Shown here one piece after another: positions 9,145 to 16,453 of a stretch of 45,393 bases of DNA. The translations under genes were made by a program, and so were the position numbers. Positions within the stretch are counted from its first letter, which is position 1. Each line of letters begins with the position of its first letter. Below the pieces are notes generated by a model. The model did no database searches and had not been told where the DNA came from. It saw nothing but the letters and a program-made list of their open reading frames with translations. Origin of the DNA: Verrucomicrobiota bacterium (GTDB lineage: Bacteria; Verrucomicrobiota; Verrucomicrobiia; Verrucomicrobiales; Akkermansiaceae); NCBI GenBank assembly GCA_016871685.1, contig VHCM01000007.1, positions 1 through 45,393 on the forward strand. The letters run 5' to 3'.

Positions 9145-10203
9145 ATGAACATCGACATCCCTCTCCTCGCGCGCATCTGCGAAGCACCCGGCGCCCCCGG
9201 CCACGAACGGAAGATCCGCGAACTCGTGCTCAAGGAACTCAAGGGCCTCGCCGACTCCGTCCACACCGACAACATGGGCAACGTCGTGGCGTTGAAGAAA
9301 GGCCGCTCGTCGCGCAAAAAGGCGATGGCCGCCGCACACATGGACGAGATCGGATTCATCGTCACCCACGTAGACGACAAGGGTTTTGTCCGCTTCAACC
9401 CGCTTGGTGGATTCGATCCGAAGACGCTCACCTCGCAGCGGGTCATCATTCACGGACGCAAGGACGTGATGGGTGTGATGGGTTCCAAGCCGGTGCACAT
9501 CATGTCGCCTGAGGAGCGCGGCAAGATGCCGCAGATCAAGGATTACTTCATCGATACCGGCCTGCCGAAAAAGGATCTCGAAAAGCTGGTCGAGGTCGGC
9601 GATTTCATCACCCGCCATTCGCCGCTCGTCCAGATGGGCGAATGCGTGAACGTGAAGTCGCTCGACAACCGCGCCTCGGTCTTCGTGCTCATCGAGACGC
9701 TGCGCCTGCTCAAAAAGCGCCGCGTGAAGCCAGCCTATGACTTTCACGCCGCCTTCACCGTGCAGGAGGAGGTCGGCTTGCGCGGCGCGCAGACATCGGC
9801 GTTGCGCGTGCAGCCAGACTTCAGCTTCGGACTCGACACCACCATCGCCTATGACGTGCCGGGCTCGACACCGCAGGAACGCTGCACTGCCCTAGGTGAG
9901 GGCGCGGCGATCAAGCTGATGGATTCCTCGGTGATCTGCGACTACCGCATGGTCGAGTTCATGAAGGCCACCGCGAAGCGCCACAAGATCCGCTGGCAAC
10001 CTGAGATCCTCGCCGCGGGCGGCACCGACACCGCCAGCCTGCAGCGCATGGTCGCGGGCGGATCCATCGCTGGCGCGATCTCCGTGCCAACGCGCCACAT
10101 CCACCAGACGATCGAAACCTGTCACAAGCAGGACCTCGCCGCCTGCGTCGAATTGCTCGCCGCCTGCGTGTGTGATCTCGACCAGCACCGCTGGTCTTTC
10201 TGA
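9145..10203 (+). CDS. M42 family metallopeptidase (glutamyl aminopeptidase/endoglucanase family)
   Basis: A 352-residue cytosolic co-catalytic aminopeptidase of the M42 family, which builds large tetrahedral complexes that trim peptides. Metal ligands and catalytic residues are visible: H65 and D67 in AAHMDEIG, the bridging aspartate in KSLDNRAS, the catalytic glutamate pair in VQEEVGLRG, an aspartate in FGLDTT and the C-terminal histidine in PTRHIHQT. ATG 9145 starts a compact N-terminus (LLARICEAPGAPGHE); the open frame upstream overlaps the DUF177 gene in antisense and is not coding. No signal peptide is seen. Confidence 0.94.
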   Translation: MNIDIPLLARICEAPGAPGHERKIRELVLKELKGLADSVHTDNMGNVVALKKGRSSRKKAMAAAHMDEIGFIVTHVDDKGFVRFNPLGGFDPKTLTSQRVIIHGRKDVMGVMGSKPVHIMSPEERGKMPQIKDYFIDTGLPKKDLEKLVEVGDFITRHSPLVQMGECVNVKSLDNRASVFVLIETLRLLKKRRVKPAYDFHAAFTVQEEVGLRGAQTSALRVQPDFSFGLDTTIAYDVPGSTPQERCTALGEGAAIKLMDSSVICDYRMVEFMKATAKRHKIRWQPEILAAGGTDTASLQRMVAGGSIAGAISVPTRHIHQTIETCHKQDLAACVELLAACVCDLDQHRWSF

Positions 10204-10252
10204 GGAACACTCCCCGGGGGGGGCGCTCGCCAGGATGGGGCGTTCGCGATCG

Positions 10253-10293
10253 CTCTCACGCGGATCTTCCGCCGTGGGAGAGCAATGCTCTCC
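10253..10293 (+). promoter_or_regulatory. two mutually exclusive hairpins
   Basis: The segment GGAGAG at 10277-10282 can pair upstream with CTCTC at 10253-10257, giving a bulged stem of about 11 pairs around ATCTT. It can also pair downstream in GGAGAGC-AAT-GCTCTCC (10277-10293), a perfect seven-pair stem. The two structures share one arm and cannot form together. There is no T run, so a simple terminator is unlikely. It lies 50 bp after the M42 gene and about 420 bp before nrdB. Confidence 0.4.
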
Positions 10294-10548
10294 GGTCATT
10301 GCCCGACCGATAAATTTTTATCCGGATGATTCTTCAAGTCTGACCGCATCGATGTGCGGACTTCGATCTTTTGGGTCCGTCGTTATTCCGGAAACACGAA
10401 TGAATTTTTTCAAATTTTGTCGTCGGCTCAATCCGGCATTCTGTTGAAGCGATTTTTCGGCCCCTAGCGGTGGTCGCCCACCGGGGCAGGGTGGTGCTCC
10501 GCAGCTCTGGATTTGAAGATTGTTGACATTGTAAATACCAAACAAAAA

Positions 10549-10564
10549 CCACAACATGTAGTAT
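10549..10564 (+). promoter_or_regulatory. candidate NrdR box upstream of nrdB
   Basis: CCACAACATGTAGTAT agrees with 12 of 16 positions of the NrdR operator consensus ACACwATATATwGTGT. NrdR represses ribonucleotide reductase genes in many bacteria, normally through two boxes about 31 bp apart. No good second box is visible at that spacing, so the call is tentative. Confidence 0.4.
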
Positions 10565-10575
10565 TGGAAATTATT

Positions 10576-10588
10576 TGTGGATACCACA
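10576..10588 (+). promoter_or_regulatory. palindrome TGTGGATACCACA, DnaA-box-like
   Basis: TGTGG-ATA-CCACA is a perfect inverted repeat. Its first nine bases, TGTGGATAC, match eight of nine bases of a DnaA box (TGTGGATAA in this orientation). DnaA is known to control nrdAB in Escherichia coli. Whether this palindrome binds DnaA or another factor cannot be told from sequence. Confidence 0.35.
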
Positions 10589-10713
10589 TGAGCAAAAATC
10601 GCGTTGACCTGATCGGATAGATTTCCCAAAGGTTTCCTCCGCTGCGTTTCTCGCGCTGCTCCGGGTCTGATGCCCGGAATTCCGCCTTCGACTCACCCGA
10701 ACCAGAACCCGCC

Positions 10714-11802
10714 ATGTCCGCCACGACCACCGTTTCAATTGGAAACCGCAACTTCGTCCTGGACCGCAGCAAGGCCGAGGAGGCCTTCGCCGCCAAGAAG
10801 GTCATCAACGGCCGCGACACGATGTTCTTCAACATCCTGCCGCTCAAGTACCAGTGGGCCTACGACCTCTACAAGACGATGAAAAACAACCACTGGGAGC
10901 CCGAGGACATCACGATGCAGAAGGATGTCGAACAGTGGCGCTCGGACGAGATCACCGACGTCGAGCGGTGGATCATCAAGATGGGCATCGGCTACTTCTC
11001 GGCGGCCGAAGGCATCGTTGGCGACAACATCCTCCATGTCGTACGCGAGGTCGTCACCGCCCCCGAACTCAAGCTCGTGCTCGGCCGCCACGCCCACGAG
11101 GAAAACATCCATGCGGACAGCCTGGTCTACATGCTGTCGTCGCTGGGCCTCAATCCGCACGAGTGCGAGGCGATGTTCGAGGACATCCCGACCATCCGCG
11201 AGAAGAACCATTTCGTGGTTTCCAACAGCCGCTCGCTGCGCCGCGACATCGACCTCACCGACACCGCCAACAAGCAGGCGCTCGCCAAGAACATCTTCAT
11301 GTTCGGCCAGGTGATGGAGGGCACGCAATTCTACGGCCTGTTCGGCATGATCCTCTCGCTCTACCGCCAGAACAAGTTTCCGGGCATCGGCACGATGTTC
11401 CGCTACACGTTGCGCGACGAGTCGAACCACATCGAGGTGTTCCGCAACCTGCTCATGGACCTCATCGACGAGAACCCGGACATCTGGACCGAAGCGTTCC
11501 GCGAGGACCTGCGCTCGACGATGAGCGAGGGCATCGAGCTGGAGAAGCGCTTCATCCGCGACTGCCTGCCGGTGGCCGCCGTCGGACTCAACGCTTCCGA
11601 CTTCGAAAGCTACATCGATTACATCGCCGACCGCCGTCTCACCTCGTGCGGGCTCGCGCCGCTCAATCCTTCGGCCAACAACCCGTTCCCCTGGCTCGCC
11701 GAGATGATGGACATCAAGAAGGAGACCAACTTCTTCGAGGGCCGCGTCACCGAATACCAGAAGGCATCGGCGCTTTCCAACGTGAGCGATGACGAGCTGT
11801 AA
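10714..11802 (+). CDS. nrdB: ribonucleotide reductase small subunit, class Ic-like
   Basis: A 362-residue R2 subunit that builds the metal cofactor starting radical chemistry for deoxyribonucleotide synthesis. Expected metal ligands are present: E99 (SAAEGIVGDN), E130 and H133 (EENIHADSLVY), E202 (VMEGTQFYG), E236 and H239 (RDESNHIEVF). The position of the stable tyrosyl radical of class Ia enzymes holds L137, two residues before Y139. The chlamydial class Ic enzyme has phenylalanine there and a tyrosine two residues later, and uses a Mn/Fe cofactor; the first ligand is glutamate rather than aspartate in both. So a class Ic-type metal cofactor without a tyrosyl radical is inferred. The C-terminal VTEYQKASALS holds the radical-transfer tyrosine Y348. 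nrdA follows after a four-helix-bundle gene. Confidence 0.93.
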   Translation: MSATTTVSIGNRNFVLDRSKAEEAFAAKKVINGRDTMFFNILPLKYQWAYDLYKTMKNNHWEPEDITMQKDVEQWRSDEITDVERWIIKMGIGYFSAAEGIVGDNILHVVREVVTAPELKLVLGRHAHEENIHADSLVYMLSSLGLNPHECEAMFEDIPTIREKNHFVVSNSRSLRRDIDLTDTANKQALAKNIFMFGQVMEGTQFYGLFGMILSLYRQNKFPGIGTMFRYTLRDESNHIEVFRNLLMDLIDENPDIWTEAFREDLRSTMSEGIELEKRFIRDCLPVAAVGLNASDFESYIDYIADRRLTSCGLAPLNPSANNPFPWLAEMMDIKKETNFFEGRVTEYQKASALSNVSDDEL

Positions 11803-11803
11803 A

Positions 11804-11820
11804 CCGCCGCGAAGCGGCGG
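11804..11820 (+). terminator. GC hairpin right after nrdB
   Basis: CCGCCGC-GAA-GCGGCGG forms a perfect seven-pair stem beginning two bases after the nrdB stop codon. No T run follows, so it may be a weak terminator, an mRNA-stabilising structure, or the outer edge of the inverted-repeat unit that begins at 11822: GCGGCGGA recurs, in reverse complement, just beyond the right arm. Confidence 0.4.
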
Positions 11821-11821
11821 A

Positions 11822-12265
11822 GTGCCGAGTGAGAAGTGAGAAGTGAATCAATGAACGAAATCGAGACATTTGAAGATTTGGACGTTTGGAAACGTGGCTA
11901 CCAACTGGCCGTGGACGTCCATGTCGCGCTTGCCGAGTCAAAAGACTTCGCCTTGCGCGGTCAAATGGAGCGCTCATCTCTTTCGATTCCCTCGAATATC
12001 GCTGAAGGCGCGGAGAGAGACAACACGGCCGAATTTATCAACTTCCTTCGCTATTCAAAAGGCTCCTGTGGCGAACTCCGCACGCAACTCTACGTCGCCG
12101 AGCGCGTCCGGCAACGTCTTGGTGCCCCTCCGCTCGAAGGCTCTCGCGAAATGATCGCCGAAACCCGCGAAATCTCCCGCATGATCCGCGGCCTGATCAA
12201 CTCTCTCAAACGCCGACTCAAAGCCTGATTCTTCCACTTCTCACTTGTCACTTCTCACTCGGCAC
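11822..12265. repeat. inverted-repeat unit enclosing the four-helix-bundle gene
   Basis: The left arm GTGCCGAGTGAGAAGTGA (11822-11839) and the right arm TCACTTCTCACTCGGCAC (12248-12265) are exact reverse complements over 18 bases. Inside each arm the heptamer GTGAGAA is repeated. Outside the arms GCGGCGGA (11814-11821) reappears inverted at about 12273, so the symmetry continues with an insertion. The unit contains only the four-helix-bundle gene and sits between nrdB and nrdA. No transposase is present. Confidence 0.75.
11851..12228 (+). CDS. four helix bundle protein (S23/IVS-type, TIGR02436-like)
   Basis: A 125-residue helical protein of the family found as intervening-sequence proteins in 23S rRNA genes and as free-standing genes, related to accessory variability determinants. 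Typical blocks are FEDLDVWKRGYQLAVDV at the start, then SSLSIPSNIAEGAER and FLRYSKGSCGELRTQL. The molecular role of free-standing members is unknown. ATG 11851 follows the heptamer GTGAGAAGTGA, which can act as the ribosome-binding site. The gene is wholly enclosed by an 18-bp inverted repeat and splits nrdB from nrdA, so it looks like a small inserted cassette rather than part of nucleotide metabolism. Confidence 0.88.
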   Translation: MNEIETFEDLDVWKRGYQLAVDVHVALAESKDFALRGQMERSSLSIPSNIAEGAERDNTAEFINFLRYSKGSCGELRTQLYVAERVRQRLGAPPLEGSREMIAETREISRMIRGLINSLKRRLKA

Positions 12266-12328
12266 GAACACCTCCGCCGCATCTCCTAATCTCCCTTTTC
12301 CAAAAACTCCACTTCTCCATCACACCTC

Positions 12329-15300
12329 ATGTACCACTCCATCGATCCCGCAGAAGACCAGATCCTCAAACAGGTCATCACCGACCGCTTTTCACTGCCT
12401 GCCGCCGACCGCGGGTTCTCCTGGCGCGAGGTGCTGCCGCGCGAGAAACGCGTGCCCGTCGCCGACATCATCGTCACCCGCGGCAACGAGGACACCCAGT
12501 TCTCGCTCGAGGATGTCGCCGACGCGATCGGCAACTCGCTCACCGACCTGCTCATCTCGCGGAGTGAGGACGAGCAGTCAATCTTCACCGAGCAGAACCG
12601 CCAGTTCGTCTCGGACGTCGCCCACAGTGTGGCCAACTCGCTGACCCGCTCGCTCGACGACGGCGGACGCCTGCGCTTGTCGGAGGCCGATCTCTACCTG
12701 CTCATCGAGAAGGCGTTGTTGGAAAGTGAGGCGTACGATGTGGCGAAGTCGCTGGCCTTCCGCCGCTCGATGGAGAAGCACGGCAGTGTCGACCTCAACG
12801 CCGGTCCCGGTACCCTGCCGGTGCGCCTGATCCGCCGCAACGGCAATGTCGTCCCCTGGTCAGAGACCAAGATCGAGATCGCCGTGCGCAAGGCGTTCCT
12901 CACCATCAAGGCCAACCCCGAGCCCGCGATCGACATCGCGCGCGGCGTCACCGAGCGCGTCCGCCGCGGCGACCAGTCGTTCGTCCACATCGAGGATGTG
13001 CAGGACATGGTGCAGGAGGAACTCATGCGCCAAGGCCACTTCAAGGCGGCCGAGCACTACATTCTCTACCGTGCGCAGCGCTCCCGCCTGCGCGAGGAGG
13101 CCGAGGCCAATGCCGAGGATCCCAATCAGGACTTCATGGTCACCGTCACCACCGAGGACGGGCGTTCCTCGTTCTGGGACGGCATCGAACTCAAAAAGCG
13201 CATCTCCTTCGCCTCCATCGGCCTCGACCTCTGCCTCGGCGAGGCCGAGATCGAACGCGAACTGCGCCGCTCCGTCGGCTCGGAAATTTCGGATAAAGAC
13301 CTCAAAAACACCATCATCCTCAACGCCAAGGCGCTCATCGAGAAGGATGCCGACTTCGCCAAATTCGCCGGACGCATTCTGCTTTCCTATCTGTACGAGG
13401 AGGTGCTCGACTGGTCCATTTCCAAAGACGGCATCGACAAGCTCAAAGCCGCCCACAAGAAGGCGTTCAAGTCCTACCTGAAGCATGGCGTCGCCATCAA
13501 ACGCCTGCATCCCGAACTGCTCGAAGTTTACAATCTCGACAAGCTGGCCGACGCCTTCGATCCCACCGCCGACCTCGACTTCGACTATCTCGGCATCCAG
13601 ACGCTGTACGACCGCTATCTCATCGTCGACAAGACCGGGCAGAAACCACGCCGCCTCGAGACGCCGCAGTTCTTCTGGATGCGCGTCGCCATGGGTTTGT
13701 TCAAGAAGGAGGAGAAGGACGCCGAAAGCTGGGTGATCCGCCTTTACAACCTCTACAAGGGCCGCCGCTTCTGCTCCTCCACGCCCACGCTTTTCAACTC
13801 GGGCACCCTGCACTCGCAGCTCTCGTCCTGCTACCTCTACAAGGTGGACGACTCGATCGAGTCGATCATGATCCGCGGCGTCGCCGAAAACGCGTTCCTC
13901 TCCAAGTGGGCCGGCGGCCTCGGCGGATCGTGGACCGCCGTGCGCGGCACCGGCGGCTACATCCAAGGCACCAACGGCGAGTCACAGGGCATCATCCCGT
14001 TCCTCAAACTTCACAACGACCAACTCGTCGCGGTGAACCAGGGCGGCAAGCGCCGCGGTTCCGGCTGCGCCTACCTCGAGTCGTGGCACAATGACATCGA
14101 GGACTTCCTCGAGCTGCGCAAGAACACCGGCGACGAGCGTCGCCGCTGCCACGACATGAACACCGCGAACTGGATCCCGGATTTGTTCATGAAGCGGATG
14201 GAGGAGCGCCAGCATTGGACCTTGTTCCGTTCCAACGAAGTGCCCGACCTCCACGACCTCTACGGCAAGGCGTTCGAGCGCCGCTACACCGAGTACGAAC
14301 AGATGGCCGCGCAGGGACTCATCTGGTCGCGCCAGATCCCCGCGATCGAATTGTGGAAATCGATGCTCAAGATGGTGTTCGAAACCGGCCACCCCTGGAT
14401 CACCTTCAAGGATCCCTGCAATGTGAGATCCCCGCAGGATCATGTCGGAGTCATCCATTCATCCAACTTGTGCACCGAAATCACTTTGAATACAAGTGAT
14501 GAGGAAACCGCGGTTTGCAACCTCGGTTCGGTGATCCTCGATTCCCACATCACCCGGGACGGGGCCATCGACCACGAGATGCTCAAGGAAACGATCACCG
14601 TCGCGATCCGTGCGCTCGACAACGTGATCGACATCAACTTCTACCCGACCACCGCCGCCAGGACCGCGAACTCGCGCCATCGCCCCATCGGCCTCGGCGT
14701 GATGGGCCTGCAGAACGCGCTTTACAAGCGCGGCCTTGCCTTCGCCTCGGATGCCGCCGTCGATTTCAACGACGAAGTCATGGAAGCCGTCGCCTACTAC
14801 GCCTACAGCGCGTCGAGCGACCTTGCGGCCGAGCTCGGCACTTACTCGACTTACAAAGGCTCGAAATGGGACCGCGGACTGCTTCCGCAGGATACCGTCG
14901 ATCTGCTCGAAGACGAACGCGGCCGAGCGATCGACGTCCCGCGCGGCGGTAAGATGGACTGGTCGGTGGTCAGGGAAAAAATCGCCAAACACGGCATGCG
15001 CAACTCCAACGTGCTCGCCATCGCCCCCACCGCGACGATTTCCAACATCATGGGCACCACGCCCTGCATCGAGCCGAACTACAAGAACCTTTATGTGAAA
15101 TCCAACCTCTCCGGGGATTTCATCGTGCTCAATGCCGAACTCGTCAAAGACCTGAAAAAGGCCGGCCTTTGGAATCAGGAAATGCTCGACCAGTTGAAAT
15201 ACTTCGACGGCGAGCTCGACGCGATCGAGGACATCCCGGAAACGCTCAAGCAGAAGCACAAGACCGTCTTCGGCATCGCCCACGAATTCATCATCGACGC

Positions 15301-15616
15301 CGCCGCCCGCCGCCAGAAGTGGATCGACCAGTCGCAGTCGGTCAATCTCTTCCTCGCCACCCCGGACATGAAGACCCTGTCGCACATGTACCGCCGCGCC
15401 TGGGACAAGGGGTTGAAGACCACCTACTACCTCCGCACGCTCCAGGCCTCCAACATCGAGAAGGCGACCATCGACGTGAAAAAGGAGCAGCGCGGAGTGA
15501 TGGCGAAACAAACGGCGGCAACTGCCGTCGGCGTCAAGCAGTTCTCCGAGGCAGAGAAAAACGCCTGCTCCCTCGAGGCGATGCTCAACGGCGGCGAGTG
15601 CGAAGCGTGTCAGTAG
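12329..15616 (+). CDS. nrdA: ribonucleoside-diphosphate reductase, large subunit
   Basis: A 1,095-residue catalytic subunit. The canonical ATP-cone lies at about residues 164-255 (VRLIRRNGNVVPWSETKIE). Before it, residues 45-148 (IIVTRGNEDTQFSLEDV, then DVAHSVANSL and YDVAKSLAFRR) resemble a second, more divergent cone, so activity control by dATP/ATP is likely. The catalytic barrel has C501 (SSCYL), N713-C715-E717 (NLCTE), C730 (VCNLGS) and Y1033/Y1034 (TTYYLRT). The C-terminal pair C1091/C1094 (GECEAC) reduces the active site. Large N-terminal extensions with multiple cones are also known in chlamydial NrdA, which fits the class Ic-like NrdB partner. The separation from nrdB is due to the four-helix-bundle unit. 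Confidence 0.95.
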   Translation: MYHSIDPAEDQILKQVITDRFSLPAADRGFSWREVLPREKRVPVADIIVTRGNEDTQFSLEDVADAIGNSLTDLLISRSEDEQSIFTEQNRQFVSDVAHSVANSLTRSLDDGGRLRLSEADLYLLIEKALLESEAYDVAKSLAFRRSMEKHGSVDLNAGPGTLPVRLIRRNGNVVPWSETKIEIAVRKAFLTIKANPEPAIDIARGVTERVRRGDQSFVHIEDVQDMVQEELMRQGHFKAAEHYILYRAQRSRLREEAEANAEDPNQDFMVTVTTEDGRSSFWDGIELKKRISFASIGLDLCLGEAEIERELRRSVGSEISDKDLKNTIILNAKALIEKDADFAKFAGRILLSYLYEEVLDWSISKDGIDKLKAAHKKAFKSYLKHGVAIKRLHPELLEVYNLDKLADAFDPTADLDFDYLGIQTLYDRYLIVDKTGQKPRRLETPQFFWMRVAMGLFKKEEKDAESWVIRLYNLYKGRRFCSSTPTLFNSGTLHSQLSSCYLYKVDDSIESIMIRGVAENAFLSKWAGGLGGSWTAVRGTGGYIQGTNGESQGIIPFLKLHNDQLVAVNQGGKRRGSGCAYLESWHNDIEDFLELRKNTGDERRRCHDMNTANWIPDLFMKRMEERQHWTLFRSNEVPDLHDLYGKAFERRYTEYEQMAAQGLIWSRQIPAIELWKSMLKMVFETGHPWITFKDPCNVRSPQDHVGVIHSSNLCTEITLNTSDEETAVCNLGSVILDSHITRDGAIDHEMLKETITVAIRALDNVIDINFYPTTAARTANSRHRPIGLGVMGLQNALYKRGLAFASDAAVDFNDEVMEAVAYYAYSASSDLAAELGTYSTYKGSKWDRGLLPQDTVDLLEDERGRAIDVPRGGKMDWSVVREKIAKHGMRNSNVLAIAPTATISNIMGTTPCIEPNYKNLYVKSNLSGDFIVLNAELVKDLKKAGLWNQEMLDQLKYFDGELDAIEDIPETLKQKHKTVFGIAHEFIIDAAARRQKWIDQSQSVNLFLATPDMKTLSHMYRRAWDKGLKTTYYLRTLQASNIEKATIDVKKEQRGVMAKQTAATAVGVKQFSEAEKNACSLEAMLNGGECEACQ

Positions 15617-15880
15617 CGGAATTGTAGCGGCGGACTCTGGAAGACGCCGAGGCATCGGCGCACGCCGGCTTCCAACCAGGTGGCGTCATCGAGGGCGGGA
15701 CAGTCGCGGCGGTGTTTGGCGGCGTGGCGCTTTGGAGTGCTACAACCCTTGAAAACACTGGGGCGGACCGCGCGAAGGGCTGAGTGAAGACCAACCCCCT
15801 TCACCTCCGCGGGATTGGCGGTATGGCACCTCCAAAATGCTCAAATCGTCATGCGTTGACGACGAAGAGCCCACTCTCCA
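15617..15880. other. 264-bp gene-free stretch, possible lineage-specific repeat
   Basis: No convincing gene. Segments such as GGCGCTTTGGAGTGC and GGACTCTGGAAGACGCC resemble, from memory, a GC-rich dispersed repeat common between genes in Verrucomicrobia. The minus-strand reading frames here look like translations of that repeat rather than proteins. Copy number elsewhere in the genome would decide it. Confidence 0.35.
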
Positions 15881-16384
15881 TCACTCGAGAGGCGCGAGAA
15901 TTTTCAGGTAGCCACCGTAGGCATAGAGACGGCCGTATTTGCCGCCGGTGGTTTCCTTGACGATCCCCGCCTTTCCGAGTTTGGCAAGTGATGCGGCGGT
16001 CGTGGTCGGCGTGAGTCCTGTGGCCTCGCCCCTCGTGGAAACGGTCACATAACGCCCCGTTTTGCGTGCCTTCACCCCCACAGGCTGCCAGAAAACTTGG
16101 ATTTTAGAAAGCTCTAATTCCAACTTTGTCAAAAACTTGGAATTTACGAGCTCGAAATTCCAAGTTCCCATCATTTCAAACAAACCACCCCCCTTCGGGT
16201 TTCGCGAAAGAGGATGATGGATGCCAATCGAGCTCCAAGGAAGCTCATGGTTGACGATGCGTTCGAGAGTGCCGGTCTTCGTCTGGGCGAAGCCGTAGAG
16301 GCATTCGAGGGTGATGAACACCTTGTCGGCACGGATGTCCGTGAAACGCAGGTAGAACGGTTTGCTCTCGTTGAGAGTCTTCAC
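15881..16384 (-). pseudogene. remnant ending in a Fic-type winged-helix domain
   Basis: The C-terminal 60 residues of this 167-residue frame look like the winged-helix tail of Fic/DOC proteins: an HTH-like segment (GLTPTTTAASLAKLGKAGI) followed by VKETTGGKYGRLYAYGGYLKIL. The Fic catalytic motif HPFxxGNGR is absent. Upstream in the same frame, the residues around NFELVNSKF are encoded by AT-rich palindromes, and the first 60 residues match nothing I recognise. I read this as a Fic gene truncated and interrupted by a palindromic element, though a small intact HTH protein cannot be excluded. Confidence 0.5.
16094..16166. repeat. two adjacent AT-rich palindromes
   Basis: AACTTGGAATTT (16134-16145) and AAATTCCAAGTT (16155-16166) are exact inverted repeats around a nine-base loop that itself contains CGAGCTCG. 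Just left, 16094-16126 holds a related imperfect hairpin starting AACTTGGATTTT and ending CCAACTT. Base composition is strongly unlike the GC-rich surroundings, which suggests an inserted palindromic element. Confidence 0.7.
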
Positions 16385-16453
16385 CGCCGACGGATTCTAC
16401 GATCCGGATGCCTCCAATGGCCGCCGCGCCAGTCCTGCTGCTTCAGCAGTGGG

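Larger units (their letters stand above)
10204..10713 (+). other. 510-bp non-coding region upstream of nrdB
   Basis: No convincing gene is present. The first 100 bp hold two overlapping hairpins. A markedly AT-rich stretch at about 10505-10600 holds a possible NrdR box and a DnaA-box-like site, as expected in a control region for ribonucleotide reductase. The remaining sequence up to the nrdB start looks like a leader. The minus-strand reading frame at 10318-10629 has no recognisable protein features. Confidence 0.6.

Noticed and set aside
10318-10629. A 103-residue minus-strand frame upstream of nrdB.
   Set aside because: No homology features, AT-rich regulatory-looking sequence beneath it, and no ribosome site.
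12860-13966. A 368-residue minus-strand frame within nrdA.
   Set aside because: Antisense shadow of a highly conserved catalytic subunit.
15610-15804. A 64-residue minus-strand frame after nrdA.
   Set aside because: It looks like the translation of a GC-rich dispersed repeat rather than a protein.
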